A stretch of DNA of 64,000 bases from Lactobacillus sp. MRS-253-APC-2B (GCF_012843675.1 NZ_JABAFO010000004.1:1-64000); one strand, 5' to 3'. Counted from the stretch's first letter, positions 35,584 through 44,506 are shown. Notes: generated by a model from the sequence alone, not told the origin. Numbers and translations are program-made.

Positions 35584-35844
35584 AGTTTTTCACTCTTTTC
35601 GTGGTTTTAGGGCAATTGACGACCGTAAAAGACGATCAATGCTTGCGTAAATCTTAAGTAAGATCAAGTAAAAAGTCAATTGGTGGATTTTAGACAAACG
35701 GGTCGTTTAATAGCGAAAAACTTGGAAAAATTTACGTAAATGATACCAAAAAATGAGTGAACCTTTACAAAACATTGTTAATCTAAATAACGTTGAGAAA
35801 GCTTTTAGCGGTCTTAAAATCCATTCAGGTTCTCTCTAAACTGC

Positions 35845-35876
35845 AAAGTCTCGCCTTGGTCAGCGGGACTTTTTTA
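35845..35876 (+). terminator. Terminator with no gene upstream on its strand
   Basis: AAGTCTCGC pairs with GCGGGACTT (one mismatch), followed by TTTT. It may end a small RNA. Confidence 0.6.
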
Positions 35877-35889
35877 GTATCGATAATAC

Positions 35890-35927
35890 AAAATCGTCGC
35901 TGTTTGGGCTGCAGCGGCGATTTTTTG
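35890..35927. terminator. Terminator at the end of the small hypothetical gene
   Basis: AATCGTCGCTG pairs with CAGCGGCGATT (one G-U pair). T runs lie on both sides, so it can also end the minus-strand gene at 35942. Confidence 0.75.
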
Positions 35928-35941
35928 ATAGAGACATGGAT

Positions 35942-36283
35942 TTATAGTGCAAGTGGCATGGCACTGTCTAATGCCATCACCGCATCATAAATTTTATCGC
36001 GATCGGATTTAGTGTAAGAGTGATTTTTCAGCTTTTCATCGACTAATTGGCGAAACAGCTTGGCTTGTTCTAAAAACTTTACGTACTGAGCGGCGTTTTC
36101 AACCTCACTGGTATGATACATAAATTCATTCATCGTATTGACGTTGCGCTGAAAAGCATCCAGATGAGCCCAGAGCCGTTCCTTAACGCCGGTTGACTTC
36201 ATGGCATCAACGAACAGCCGCTGCACGTTGACGGCTTCTTGATAGGCCAAGCGCATGTAGTCGCGAATATAGTTTTCAGTCAT
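35942..36283 (-). CDS. Hypothetical helical protein
   Basis: 113 residues, predicted mostly alpha-helical and soluble ('YIRDYMRLAYQEAVNVQRLF', 'LEQAKLFRQLVDEKLKNHSY'). ATG 36283 follows CGGAGGCAG, a strong site. No domain recognised. It sits upstream of the Mrr gene on the opposite strand, at the border of the accessory island, and may or may not belong to it. Confidence 0.55.
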   Translation of the reverse strand: MTENYIRDYMRLAYQEAVNVQRLFVDAMKSTGVKERLWAHLDAFQRNVNTMNEFMYHTSEVENAAQYVKFLEQAKLFRQLVDEKLKNHSYTKSDRDKIYDAVMALDSAMPLAL

Positions 36284-36529
36284 GATCTGCCTCCGATAGA
36301 TGATCTTATTTTTTATGATAGCAGTTTTTGGCGAATAATGGTCTAAATCGGATGGAAAAATGATTCAATTAGGCTCAAGATAGCTGCATTACAAGGTGAG
36401 CTTACGTTTGAACGTCAATTTGAATAGATTTTATCCGAGATATTTGCCGTCAACTATGTCAAGCCTGGCAGATTTCAGTTAAAATTGGTATATGTATATT
36501 TATTTTTAGTAAAAGGTCGGATCGGTTTG

Positions 36530-37372
36530 ATGTATCAGAAAAGATATGTAGATAAAGCAATCTTAATGGCACTGCAAGATCTGGGAGGTTCAGCCAGTCG
36601 CGAGATGATTCGCAAAACGATTGCTGAAAATCAGTATGACGGGCTGCGCTATGAGGATGTTTACGCAGGTAAAGATGAGCATCGCCATACACCGTTTATG
36701 GAGGATTTTACCGCTGCAATTCAAGACCTGTATGAGTTTGGGTATATTGAGCAGCCCCGAGTCGGTGAAGATATCGTCACAACGGATCTGGGTAGACGTC
36801 AAAATCTGGCTGACTATGAAGCTAAGCATGATTTGAAACGGCATCCTCATCAGCAGCCGAAACAAATAACGATTACGCGAGCTTCTGAGGCACAGGACCT
36901 GCGAAACGCGGATTGGAAAGCGGATCTGCTTAAGTGTTTGATGCAATTTAGTCCAGCCAAGTTTGAAAGCTTTTCGCGACTGCTGATTTCTAAGATGGGC
37001 GTCAAACTGGATAAAGAGCGCGGCATCAAGCTAACTGGCGATCATGGTATTGACGGATTTGGCTATTTCATGGCGGATGATTTTCGTACCAGCCGTGTCG
37101 CTATCCAATGTAAACGCTATGGCAAACAGCCGGTTTCAGAACCAGAAATCGATAAGTTCAAAGGCGTGATGGCAAGTTTTAACGCGGATTACGGCATCTT
37201 TATCACGACCAGTCATTTTACCGCTCAGGCCGAGTTCAAAGCTTATCAAGGCAGTAATACGGTTACCTTGATTGATGGACAGCAGCTGGCAGAATTGGTC
37301 GAAAAATACCAACTGCATATTAAGCCGGTTAAGACATACGTACTTGACGATTACTATTATCAATTCAAATAA
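36530..37372 (+). CDS. mrr: Mrr-family restriction endonuclease
   Basis: 280 residues. The N-terminal ~90 form an Mrr_N-type winged helix ('KAILMALQDLGGSASREMI', 'FTAAIQDLYEFGYIEQPR', 'VTTDLGRR'). The C-terminal domain is PD-(D/E)xK: 'FSRLLISKMGV', Asp in 'GDHGIDGFG' and Q-x-K in 'VAIQCKRYGK', then 'FITTSHFTAQA'. Mrr enzymes cut DNA with foreign methylation (type IV restriction). The start is the ATG at 36530; its ribosome site is weak. A hairpin separates it from the GHKL operon 180 bp downstream, so co-function is plausible but co-transcription is not certain. Confidence 0.85.
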   Translation: MYQKRYVDKAILMALQDLGGSASREMIRKTIAENQYDGLRYEDVYAGKDEHRHTPFMEDFTAAIQDLYEFGYIEQPRVGEDIVTTDLGRRQNLADYEAKHDLKRHPHQQPKQITITRASEAQDLRNADWKADLLKCLMQFSPAKFESFSRLLISKMGVKLDKERGIKLTGDHGIDGFGYFMADDFRTSRVAIQCKRYGKQPVSEPEIDKFKGVMASFNADYGIFITTSHFTAQAEFKAYQGSNTVTLIDGQQLAELVEKYQLHIKPVKTYVLDDYYYQFK

Positions 37373-37407
37373 AAAAGGCACCTCATCGCTGAGACGCCTT
37401 GAAAAAA
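37371..37407. terminator. Hairpin after mrr
   Basis: AAGGC/GCCTT and CTCA/TGAG stems with A runs before and after. It would be a better terminator on the minus strand; on plus the tail is GAAAAAA, so read-through from mrr to the GHKL gene is possible. Confidence 0.4.
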
Positions 37408-37551
37408 TGATCCTTGCAGCCGGTTTAAACGCCGCCGTTAAAATCAGTCAACAAGAAAATTGAATAATAAAACTTGCTGACGCCTTGATTATAGCATTGC
37501 AAAAACAGTCTGGCTAAATCAGCTGCAATAAAAAGAATCGAGGGAATGAGT

Positions 37552-39516
37552 ATGGGATTATTTTCTAGTCATAATCAACCAAAAATGAATCCTGATCAAT
37601 GGTACTTCCCATATGGTCAAGATCTGCAGATGGAATCAGGATCCAATGCGTCTTTGGAAATGTTTCGCGACCAACCATTGGATTCATTGGCTCGCGAGAT
37701 ATGTCAAAACTCGCTTGATGCAGCAGCCGGCCAGGAGCCGGTAAAAGTTGCATTTCAATATTTCGATCTGCCTACTGAACAGCTGCCAAACGTTAAGCAA
37801 CTACGTGACGATATCCTGCCAGCCGCGCAAAAAGAGTGGACTCAAGAGAAAAAGACGCAACAGATGCTTAAACGGATGGCAGAAACACTGAGTCAGCCAA
37901 CGATTCCGGTATTAAAAATCAGTGACTACCAAACGACGGGGCTGTTGAATAAAAACTGGCAATCGCTGATTGAACAGGCGGGGTCGTCAATCAAAAAAGA
38001 CGATTCTTCGGCTGGTTCATTTGGAATCGGTAAGGGAGCACCATTTGCCGTCAGTGATCTGCGAATGGTTGGCTATAACTCATTGGCAGCTGATGGGCAT
38101 CGTTCAATCTGTGTGATGAAATTCGTTTCCTATAAGCTGCGGGAGGCCAAACAAAATATTACTCAGGGTACGGGTTATTTTGGCGCGTGCGGTAAACAGC
38201 CTTTTGATACCGATCTGCCATTTGATCAAAAACACCCTCGTCAAGAAACCGGTACGGACATCTACGTTCTTGGCTTTAACCGCAGTCTGCTGAGTGACTG
38301 GCAGACACAGATCAAGCGTTCGATCGTCGACAACTTCTTATTCTCGCTCTATAAGAATCGGCTGGTGGTTGAAGTTGATGGCGAAACGATTGACTATCCG
38401 GCTGCTAAGATGATTCTGGATGATCTGCAGCAAGATAAACGACTGGCTAAGAAGTATCGAGATGCCTTCTGTTATTTAAATGTTTTGGAAGATCCCGACC
38501 ACTGTGAGTTTTCGCTTCAAGGATTGACAGACTACGGGGTACCGGATGGCGATGCGGTGCTGCTGACTTCGAACTGCTCGCAGGCTAACAATCGTCGAGT
38601 CTTGATGACGCGTGAAGTTGGGATGAAAATATATGAACAGAATCGAATCAGTTCCACGCTTCAATTTTCAGGTATATTTTGGGCCAATGGCGAAAAAATC
38701 AATCAGCTGTTGAAGGAATTGGAAAATCCTAATCACGACAAATGGTCCGAAAAGCGAGCCGCGGATCCAAAGAAAATGGGTAAGTTTTTAAGAAGTATTC
38801 GTCGTTTTATCAGTACCACGATTAAAAATCAATATGAGCAAAAGATCGAAGAACAGGTTGATGCGTTTGGTGTCAGCAGCTTTTTGCCGGATGATCTAAA
38901 TGCTTTTAAAGGTGCCAAGGCGCAGCTGAAACAAAAAGGCAGCAATCGTCCCAAAGTTAAACTAGAAGCCCAGCCACAGACAAGCGATCAAAGTCCAGTG
39001 CGGGCCAGCGAGACTGAGTTTAGTGATGATCTGGATGAATTTGGTGCTACTGGCGTTCAGGATGGTGAAACCAGCGGCTCAGGATATGATGGCGGTGAAG
39101 GAGGCGGCATTGGCGGTTCAAACGATACCGCATTTGGCAATCGGCCCGGCAGTCATGCTCCTGATAAAGACAATGATCAGTATGCTAAAATCAATGTAAA
39201 ACGGCAGCTGATCGGCAATGTTACCTATCGCTGTATTGAAGCAGACTATCATCAAGGTCGCTATAATCTGCTGATTAATCCTGGCCAGTCACTTGACCAG
39301 GTACGGATTGGGATCAATGTGGTGGGCGATTCAGGCAATAAAGACATTGTACGTGTAAAAGCCGCCACCTTAGCAGATGGCACACCGCTAGGAACCAGCT
39401 TTAACAGTGTTTATCTTGATCAGCTGGCAAAAGGGCAGTGGCACCGGATTGAAATGATTTTGAATCGGAATTCGCGCTTGAAACTGGAGGTGGAAGTCTA
39501 TGCGCATTGTGAATAG
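37552..39516 (+). CDS. GHKL ATPase of MORC/MutL type, putative defence protein
   Basis: 654 residues. The Bergerat ATP-binding motifs are complete: N-box E49/N53/D56 in 'REICQNSLDAA', G1 D125...G130 in 'ISDYQTTGL', and G2 'GSFGIGKGAPF' (155-165). The architecture (N-terminal ATPase, middle domain, no His-kinase phosphoacceptor) fits MORC-like bacterial GHKL proteins found near nucleases rather than sensor kinases. An acidic, Gly-rich linker (about 490-555) leads to a beta-rich C-terminal domain of about 100 residues. ATG 37552 is preferred over 37546 because GAGGGA lies six bases upstream. It overlaps the next gene by 17 bp. Confidence 0.75.
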   Translation: MGLFSSHNQPKMNPDQWYFPYGQDLQMESGSNASLEMFRDQPLDSLAREICQNSLDAAAGQEPVKVAFQYFDLPTEQLPNVKQLRDDILPAAQKEWTQEKKTQQMLKRMAETLSQPTIPVLKISDYQTTGLLNKNWQSLIEQAGSSIKKDDSSAGSFGIGKGAPFAVSDLRMVGYNSLAADGHRSICVMKFVSYKLREAKQNITQGTGYFGACGKQPFDTDLPFDQKHPRQETGTDIYVLGFNRSLLSDWQTQIKRSIVDNFLFSLYKNRLVVEVDGETIDYPAAKMILDDLQQDKRLAKKYRDAFCYLNVLEDPDHCEFSLQGLTDYGVPDGDAVLLTSNCSQANNRRVLMTREVGMKIYEQNRISSTLQFSGIFWANGEKINQLLKELENPNHDKWSEKRAADPKKMGKFLRSIRRFISTTIKNQYEQKIEEQVDAFGVSSFLPDDLNAFKGAKAQLKQKGSNRPKVKLEAQPQTSDQSPVRASETEFSDDLDEFGATGVQDGETSGSGYDGGEGGGIGGSNDTAFGNRPGSHAPDKDNDQYAKINVKRQLIGNVTYRCIEADYHQGRYNLLINPGQSLDQVRIGINVVGDSGNKDIVRVKAATLADGTPLGTSFNSVYLDQLAKGQWHRIEMILNRNSRLKLEVEVYAHCE

Positions 39517-40363
39517 CATCTATCCTTACCCAGTCTTGTCAATCAACGATCCAGACTACCAGGCTGATTCAAGCTTTATCGTGCACTACCGTCTTGAGGA
39601 TGCAACACCTTTTAAAAATGCAGTCTTATATGCGGATTTTGAGCTGCATGATCAGGTGCTGAATGAGCAGATTGAACTGGATAAAGCCGGTTTTTATCTG
39701 CATATTGAAAATTCACGTGCGGCTTTTCGGCGGCTGATTCCGGTTGAGCCTGGCAAAACACAGATTGCATTTGAGATTGATCCGCGTTATTTGCGTCAAA
39801 AAGTGGAAATTACCGGATTTTTATTGGCTAAGGATACAATCATCGGCTTGCGGAATGCCAGCGTAAATCCTGATTTGTACGGGCCGGGCTATGTTTTTCC
39901 GGATTTGGAGCCGGGCGACCCATTGGCGGTATCATTTACGATCAACTTGGACGTATCTGATATTGACAGTTTCCAAAACATCTCTTCAATCATGAAGGTA
40001 ACCTCGCATAAAGATAAAGAAATGAAAGTCAATAATGACGGGGATGTCGTTTATATCTATCTGCCAGAAAAGATCTACCAACAGTATGTTCGGGATCAGG
40101 ATCTTCCCAATACCTCGCTGAGTATCGTGATTATGCCGGCATTGCTGCAGCTGCTGAACTTTATGGCCCAGCCGGGAGCTGAGGAATTGTCTGACAAGCG
40201 CTGGTATCAGGTGATTGAAAAAAAGATGCAGGCTAATGATTTTGAAGTCGAGGATCTGTACAAAGATCCCAGTCTATCGCTAAAAGTTGCGCAGGTGCTA
40301 CTCGAAATGCCGTTGGATCGTGCGTTTGACGAAATAGAAAGGTTGACGACGGATGAAGACTAA
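39500..40363 (+). CDS. Unrecognised protein, second gene of GHKL operon
   Basis: 287 residues. ATG 39500 lies inside the GHKL gene end, with GGAGG eight bases upstream, so it is coupled. The first ~170 residues are rich in strand-like segments ('SSFIVHYRLEDATPF', 'NAVLYADFELHD', 'TQIAFEIDPRYL'), like a beta-sandwich. The rest is mixed, with 'SLSIVIMPALLQLLNFM' and a helical acidic tail. No membrane helix, nuclease or known domain is seen. It probably forms a complex with the GHKL protein, whose C-terminal domain is also beta-rich. Confidence 0.6.
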   Translation: MRIVNSIYPYPVLSINDPDYQADSSFIVHYRLEDATPFKNAVLYADFELHDQVLNEQIELDKAGFYLHIENSRAAFRRLIPVEPGKTQIAFEIDPRYLRQKVEITGFLLAKDTIIGLRNASVNPDLYGPGYVFPDLEPGDPLAVSFTINLDVSDIDSFQNISSIMKVTSHKDKEMKVNNDGDVVYIYLPEKIYQQYVRDQDLPNTSLSIVIMPALLQLLNFMAQPGAEELSDKRWYQVIEKKMQANDFEVEDLYKDPSLSLKVAQVLLEMPLDRAFDEIERLTTDED

Positions 40364-41129
40364 GCTGCGAATGTGTACGAACGAATTTTTAGAAGCATTC
40401 AAACGCGATTTTGATGAAAAATACCTAGACCTTTATCGCAATTTTGATCGAGCAGCAATTCAAAAGCTGTTTGAAAATGATGAAGTATACGAGATCAACC
40501 ATGAATTTGAATACCAGTTGTTAAAGCCAGGCGACGAGGTCCATAATACCATTGCCGTCTATAGTGCGCTGAATTGGCTGACGCCGGTTCAGGCCACCCA
40601 GGAAGAAATGTGGTTTACGATGCTTAACACGGTCTACCTTGATTACTTATTGGCCAGTCTTAAGCAGGTGGCCAATCATCAAAATTTTGATCAGCACATC
40701 AAAAATTATCTATTCTTTTATGGCAGTACCATTCGGGCGCAGCTTACACAACGACTTTCAAAATACTGGTGGGTAGGCAAGCGACTGTATGATGAGCAGA
40801 ATGTGGATACTGATCCTTACTGGCTGATTCGTTTCTTTTGCGAGTTGGATATATCAGGCAAGGCAATTAGTTTCTTTGCCAGCAAGTTGACTAACAATCA
40901 AGATATCGCGTTGGGAATCGTGGAAGGCATCTATGCCCGACGCGATAGGGTAAAAAACGTTAAGGAGACCTATTCCTATATCAATAAGCACTTTAACATG
41001 ATCGGCGGTGTCAAGGTGTTGGACATCATGACGCGTGCTCAAGTCAAGCAGGAGACGATGGACTTTATTGATTACTTCACTGCTAACCCTCACACTCTGC
41101 CGGCCAAGAATCGCCATATCCTAATTTAA
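40353..41129 (+). CDS. Unrecognised helical protein, third gene of GHKL operon
   Basis: 258 residues, overlapping the previous gene by 11 bp. Mostly helical: 'EFLEAFKRDFDEKYLDLYRNF', 'TMLNTVYLDYLLASLKQV', and a conserved-looking 'LSKYWWVGKRLYDEQ' near residue 140 that recalls the uncharacterised DUF6339 proteins (from memory, unverified). No catalytic motif was recognised. It ends the operon before a strong terminator. Its fixed place after a GHKL ATPase suggests an adaptor or effector subunit. Confidence 0.6.
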   Translation: MKTKLRMCTNEFLEAFKRDFDEKYLDLYRNFDRAAIQKLFENDEVYEINHEFEYQLLKPGDEVHNTIAVYSALNWLTPVQATQEEMWFTMLNTVYLDYLLASLKQVANHQNFDQHIKNYLFFYGSTIRAQLTQRLSKYWWVGKRLYDEQNVDTDPYWLIRFFCELDISGKAISFFASKLTNNQDIALGIVEGIYARRDRVKNVKETYSYINKHFNMIGGVKVLDIMTRAQVKQETMDFIDYFTANPHTLPAKNRHILI

Positions 41130-41206
41130 GCTTTTTTGGTCTGTGATAACAGAGAGACATCGATACTGGAACCAGTAAACAGTCCAGTTTATGCTGCTGA
41201 CAAATA

Positions 41207-41246
41207 AAACCCGTTGCCAAGCATTTTGCTTAGCAACGGGTTTTTG
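41207..41246. terminator. Terminator of the GHKL operon
   Basis: AAACCCGTTGC pairs perfectly with GCAACGGGTTT; T runs on both strands serve the convergent gene as well. Confidence 0.85.
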
Positions 41247-41247
41247 A

Positions 41248-41511
41248 TTAGCGTGCCTTGGCCAGGCTTTGGCAAACCGTGGTCGTTTCTTTTTCAACCA
41301 GCGGCAGAATATCCATGGCCATGCAGTCGTCAATATGCAGCTTGACTTGGTAGTCGCGGTCGTTAGGGAAGAAAGCATGATCTTGAACGTAGACGATCGC
41401 GCTTTGTACGGAATCCAAATGCCGCCGCTCGATTACTTCCGACAGTTCAACTGCCAGACGTTCGATCATTTTTTGATTATGGTGATATTTGAAAAAGCTG
41501 CGCAAAGTCAC
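41248..41511 (-). CDS. Small hypothetical protein
   Basis: 87 residues with a GTG start after TAGGAGG. Soluble and mixed charge, with a core 'VIERRHLDSVQSAIVYVQDH'. Not recognised. Convergent with the GHKL operon. Confidence 0.55.
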   Translation of the reverse strand: MTLRSFFKYHHNQKMIERLAVELSEVIERRHLDSVQSAIVYVQDHAFFPNDRDYQVKLHIDDCMAMDILPLVEKETTTVCQSLAKAR

Positions 41512-41717
41512 GTTTCATGCCTCCTAAAATTTATTAAAGCGAAAGAAGCTTTTTTCGATTACTCACGAGATAGTATTTTATCTGAATAGATCTAAAAATC
41601 AAGCCTTTTAACACGAAAAAATTATTATATTTTGATGGGAAATCGAACTGTTGAAAAGCCTTGTTAAATCAAGGATTCTTTGACTTTCAAAGCAAATTTT
41701 AAAAATTAAATTGGGGA

Positions 41718-41769
41718 TTTGAAGTCATTAGGTAAAATGTTATACTAGTTTTATTGATGAAAACGCTTT
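41718..41769 (+). promoter_or_regulatory. Nucleoside hydrolase promoter and cre-like site
   Basis: TTGAAG (41718), a 16-bp spacer and TATACT (41740). TGAAAACGCTTTAT (41756-41769) lies just downstream, placed to block elongation when CcpA binds. Confidence 0.55.
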
Positions 41770-41796
41770 ATTGGATATGGAAAGGCAGGAAAATTT

Positions 41797-42735
41797 ATGA
41801 CGAAAAAAATCATCCTTGATTGCGATCCTGGTCATGATGATGCTTTGGCAATGATGCTGGCGGTGGCCTCGCCTAAAATTGAGCTGCTGGCCGTTACTAC
41901 CTCAGCTGGCAATCAAACGCCTGATAAGACACTCAATAACGCCATGCGGATGCTTAAGCTGTTAGGTCGAGAAGACATTCCGATTGCTGGCGGGAATCGG
42001 ACGCCGTTGGTCAAGCCACTGGAAACTGCCGGTGAGGTGCATGGTGAAAGCGGTCTGGACGGCTATCCGCTGCCTGAGCCGGATTTTCAGCCAGTTGATC
42101 TAACTGCAATTGAATTGATTGCCAAAACGCTTAATGAAAGTTCAATGCCGGTGACACTGGTAGTCACGGGTCCAATGACCAACGCGGCGCTTTTTTTGCG
42201 AGTGTATCCTGAGTTGGCCAAGGCAAAGATTGATCAGATCGTCTACATGGGTGGAGCCATGGGGCTTGGAAACTGGCAGCCCAGCGTAGAATTCAACATT
42301 TTTGTTGATCCTGAGGCGGCCAAGATTGTCATGAATTTCGGGATTCCATTGGTGATGGCACCATTAAACGTTACGCACCAGGCACAGATTCTAAAACCAG
42401 AAATCGAGGCATTAAAACAGATTAAGAATCCGGTTGGCCAGGCATTTTATGGGCTGCTGAGCTTTTTTGAGCGCTATCATGAAAATCCGAAGTGGGGCTT
42501 TCAAGGCGCGCCGCTGCATGATCCTTGCACGATTGCCTGGTTGATTGAACCAGAAATGTTCCAAACCGAAAAAATGAACGTTGACGTTGAAACGACCGGT
42601 GAACTGACGCGCGGCGAAACGGTCTGCGACTACTATCAGCTGACCAGCAAACCGCAAAATACCGAGGTTATGCTGGGCATCAATCGACAGCGTTTTATTG
42701 AAATGATTATGGAAGCATTGCATAGTTTTGACTAA
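41797..42735 (+). CDS. rihA: Ribonucleoside hydrolase (IUNH family)
   Basis: 312 residues. The family opens with the calcium-binding 'IILDCDPGHDDALAMMLA' and continues with 'LLAVTTSAGNQ', 'TLVVTGPMTNAALFL', 'VYMGGAMG', 'EFNIFVDPEAA' and 'LHDPCTIAWLI' (last calcium Asp). It splits nucleosides to base and ribose for salvage or as carbon source. RihA/RihB-type pyrimidine preference is likely but not certain. Monocistronic with a cre-like site, consistent with use of ribose under carbon limitation. Confidence 0.85.
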   Translation: MTKKIILDCDPGHDDALAMMLAVASPKIELLAVTTSAGNQTPDKTLNNAMRMLKLLGREDIPIAGGNRTPLVKPLETAGEVHGESGLDGYPLPEPDFQPVDLTAIELIAKTLNESSMPVTLVVTGPMTNAALFLRVYPELAKAKIDQIVYMGGAMGLGNWQPSVEFNIFVDPEAAKIVMNFGIPLVMAPLNVTHQAQILKPEIEALKQIKNPVGQAFYGLLSFFERYHENPKWGFQGAPLHDPCTIAWLIEPEMFQTEKMNVDVETTGELTRGETVCDYYQLTSKPQNTEVMLGINRQRFIEMIMEALHSFD

Positions 42736-42740
42736 TTAAT

Positions 42741-42781
42741 AAAACTGACATCGGTTTTTGCCAATGTCAGTTTTATTTTTG
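42741..42781 (+). terminator. Terminator after the nucleoside hydrolase gene
   Basis: AAAACTGACATCGG pairs with CCAATGTCAGTTTT, then TATTTTT. Confidence 0.85.
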
Positions 42782-42790
42782 GTTTTTTGG

Positions 42791-42819
42791 TTGACAACTT
42801 ATTTTTAGTAAGTTATCAT
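42791..42819 (+). promoter_or_regulatory. Promoter of the cysteine leader / ABC transporter operon
   Basis: TTGACA, a 17-bp spacer and TATCAT. The spacer holds the dyad AACTTA/TAAGTT, which could be an operator. Confidence 0.7.
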
Positions 42820-42853
42820 ACAATTACTAACTTTTTCAAAGGAGAAATTGGCA

Positions 42854-42946
42854 ATGGCAAATTTTAATTCACTGACCAACCATCTGTGTTGCAGCGGACC
42901 GCGCTTAGGCTGTCCGCTCTTTGTCGTTGCTCAGTTAATCGACTGA
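42854..42946 (+). CDS. 30-codon cysteine-rich leader peptide
   Basis: The ATG follows AAAGGAG at ideal spacing. The peptide includes 'HLCCSGPRLGCPLF': three Cys in 30 codons (two adjacent TGT TGC, one TGT), against none in the 742 residues of the three downstream transporter proteins. The Cys codons overlap one arm of a hairpin, and an intrinsic terminator lies 22 bp past the stop, before the first structural gene. This is the classic layout of transcription attenuation by ribosome stalling at scarce cysteine. Confidence 0.7.
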   Translation: MANFNSLTNHLCCSGPRLGCPLFVVAQLID

Positions 42947-43001
42947 ATGCGACTGGACCAGCATTTGCGCAGCCAGGAAAATCCCGACTGCGCTTTTTTA
43001 A
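42893..43001 (+). terminator. Attenuator: hairpin over Cys codons plus intrinsic terminator
   Basis: AGCGGAC (42893) pairs with GTCCGCT (42912) inside the leader ORF. GCGCAG (42968) pairs with CTGCGC (42989), followed by TTTTTT. CTGG (about 42954) can pair with CCAG (42974), competing with the terminator stem. The exact antiterminator is not resolved. Confidence 0.6.
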
Positions 43002-43048
43002 TAGACTGGTAGCAACATTTTTAAAATAATGACTCAAGGAGGAATAAT

Positions 43049-43744
43049 ATGTGGCATACGATTCAAGGTTCGCTGCCAGAACTATTGGCAGCTGGCTTTA
43101 AATATACGATTCCGTTGGCACTGGTGTCGTTTTTCTTTGGCTTGATCATCGCACTGCTGGTGGCATTGATTCGTCTATCCAGGCAAAAAGGCGCGTTTAA
43201 GATTCTCAAAGGGATCGCAGTCTTCTATGTCTGGCTGTTTCGCTCGACGCCTTTATTGGTGCAGTTGTTCATTGTTTTCTTCGGCTTGCCGCACCTGGTC
43301 ATTCCAGGAGCCTTTCCAGATGGTATCCAGCTCAAGCCATTCACGGCCGGCGTAATTACGTTTTCGCTTAATACTGGTGCCTACGCATCTGAAACGATTC
43401 GGGCAGCGATTGCCTCCGTTCCCCAGGGTCAATGGGAGGCAGCGGAATCAATCGGCATGACACGCGTGCAGGTACTGTGGCGCATCATCTTGCCACAGGC
43501 ATTACGGGTTGCCTTACCGCCACTGGCCAACTCGTTTATCAGTCTGGTTAAGGATACGTCGTTGGCTGCTTCAATCACGATTGCCGAAATGTTTTCCGTG
43601 GCGCAGCAGATTACGGCCGAAAACTATGAGCCACTTTTGATGTACATCATTGTGGCCCTGATCTATGCACTGTTTACGACCGTACTGTCTCAACTACAGG
43701 CCTGGATGGAAAAAACGCTGGCCAAAACGACCCCAGATCAATAG
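43049..43744 (+). CDS. Amino acid ABC transporter permease, probably cyst(e)ine
   Basis: 231 residues, HisM/GlnP type with about five helices. Family segments are 'WLFRSTPLLVQLFIVFFGLP', 'FSLNTGAYASETIRAAIASV' and the coupling loop 'EAAESIGMTRVQVLWRIILPQALR'. GGAGGA precedes the ATG. It is the single permease of a three-gene importer and presumably dimerises. It contains no cysteine. The substrate is inferred from the cysteine leader upstream. Confidence 0.85.
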   Translation: MWHTIQGSLPELLAAGFKYTIPLALVSFFFGLIIALLVALIRLSRQKGAFKILKGIAVFYVWLFRSTPLLVQLFIVFFGLPHLVIPGAFPDGIQLKPFTAGVITFSLNTGAYASETIRAAIASVPQGQWEAAESIGMTRVQVLWRIILPQALRVALPPLANSFISLVKDTSLAASITIAEMFSVAQQITAENYEPLLMYIIVALIYALFTTVLSQLQAWMEKTLAKTTPDQ

Positions 43745-43753
43745 GAGGCATGT

Positions 43754-44506
43754 ATGAAAATTGAAAAGATCAACAAGTGGTTTGGCGACAAGCATGTTTT
43801 AAAAGACATTGATCTGGAATTTCCGGCTGGACAGACAACGGTTTTGGTTGGCCCTTCTGGATCAGGCAAGTCAACGATTCTGCGCTCGCTGAATTTACTA
43901 GAGCAGCCTAACAGCGGAACCTATGATTTTGACGAGCTGCATCTTGATTTTGAAAGAAATGTCAGTCGCAAGCAAAAACTGGCGCTGCGGCAAAAAACGG
44001 GAATGGTCTTTCAAGACTACAATCTATTTCCGCACTTGACGGTTCTACAAAATATAACGGAAGGTCCTAGACAAGTATTAAAGCTGCCTAAAGAAACAGC
44101 TGAGCAGACAGCCATGGAATTATTGGCAAAAGTCGGCCTTAAAGATTTTGCCAATGCCTATCCAGCACAGCTCTCTGGCGGTCAGGCCCAGCGAGTCGCA
44201 ATCGCTCGTGCCTTGGCAATGAAGCCGGCCTACGTTTTGTTGGATGAGCCAACCTCAGCACTTGACCCGGAACTGGAGCTGGAGGTTTTGCGGGTCTTGC
44301 TTAAGCTGGCACAAGAGAATCAGTCGCTGATCATCGTAACGCATAATATGGTCTTTGCCAGACGCGTTGCCGATAAGATTGTTTTTGTTGAAGATGGCAC
44401 GATTAAATACGACGGTGATCCAGCAGGCTTTTTTGCGCCGAATAATCCAGATGAGCGGATCCGCCACTTTATTGCGGCGATGACGATGGAAGAATTGGAA
44501 GAATAA
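43754..44506 (+). CDS. Amino acid ABC transporter ATPase
   Basis: 250 residues. Walker A 'GPSGSGKST', Q-loop 'MVFQDYNLFPHLTVLQN', signature '[16 protein letters not shown]', Walker B 'YVLLDEPTSALDPELE' and H-loop 'IIVTHN', as in GlnQ/HisP/TcyC. It begins 10 bp after the permease with AGGAGG. It contains no cysteine residue. Confidence 0.9.
   Translation: MKIEKINKWFGDKHVLKDIDLEFPAGQTTVLVGPSGSGKSTILRSLNLLEQPNSGTYDFDELHLDFERNVSRKQKLALRQKTGMVFQDYNLFPHLTVLQNITEGPRQVLKLPKETAEQTAMELLAKVGLKDFANAYPAQLSGGQAQRVAIARALAMKPAYVLLDEPTSALDPELELEVLRVLLKLAQENQSLIIVTHNMVFARRVADKIVFVEDGTIKYDGDPAGFFAPNNPDERIRHFIAAMTMEELEE

Larger units (their letters stand above)
35584..35941 (+). other. Intergenic region ending in two tandem terminators
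   Basis: No ORF supported. AAAGTCTCGC/GCGGGACTTTTTT lies at 35845-35876, and a stronger stem, AATCGTCGCTG/CAGCGGCGATTTTTT, at 35890-35927. The first faces plus with no gene upstream on that strand, so a short transcript from about 35760-35800 (TTTACA upstream) is possible. Confidence 0.4.
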
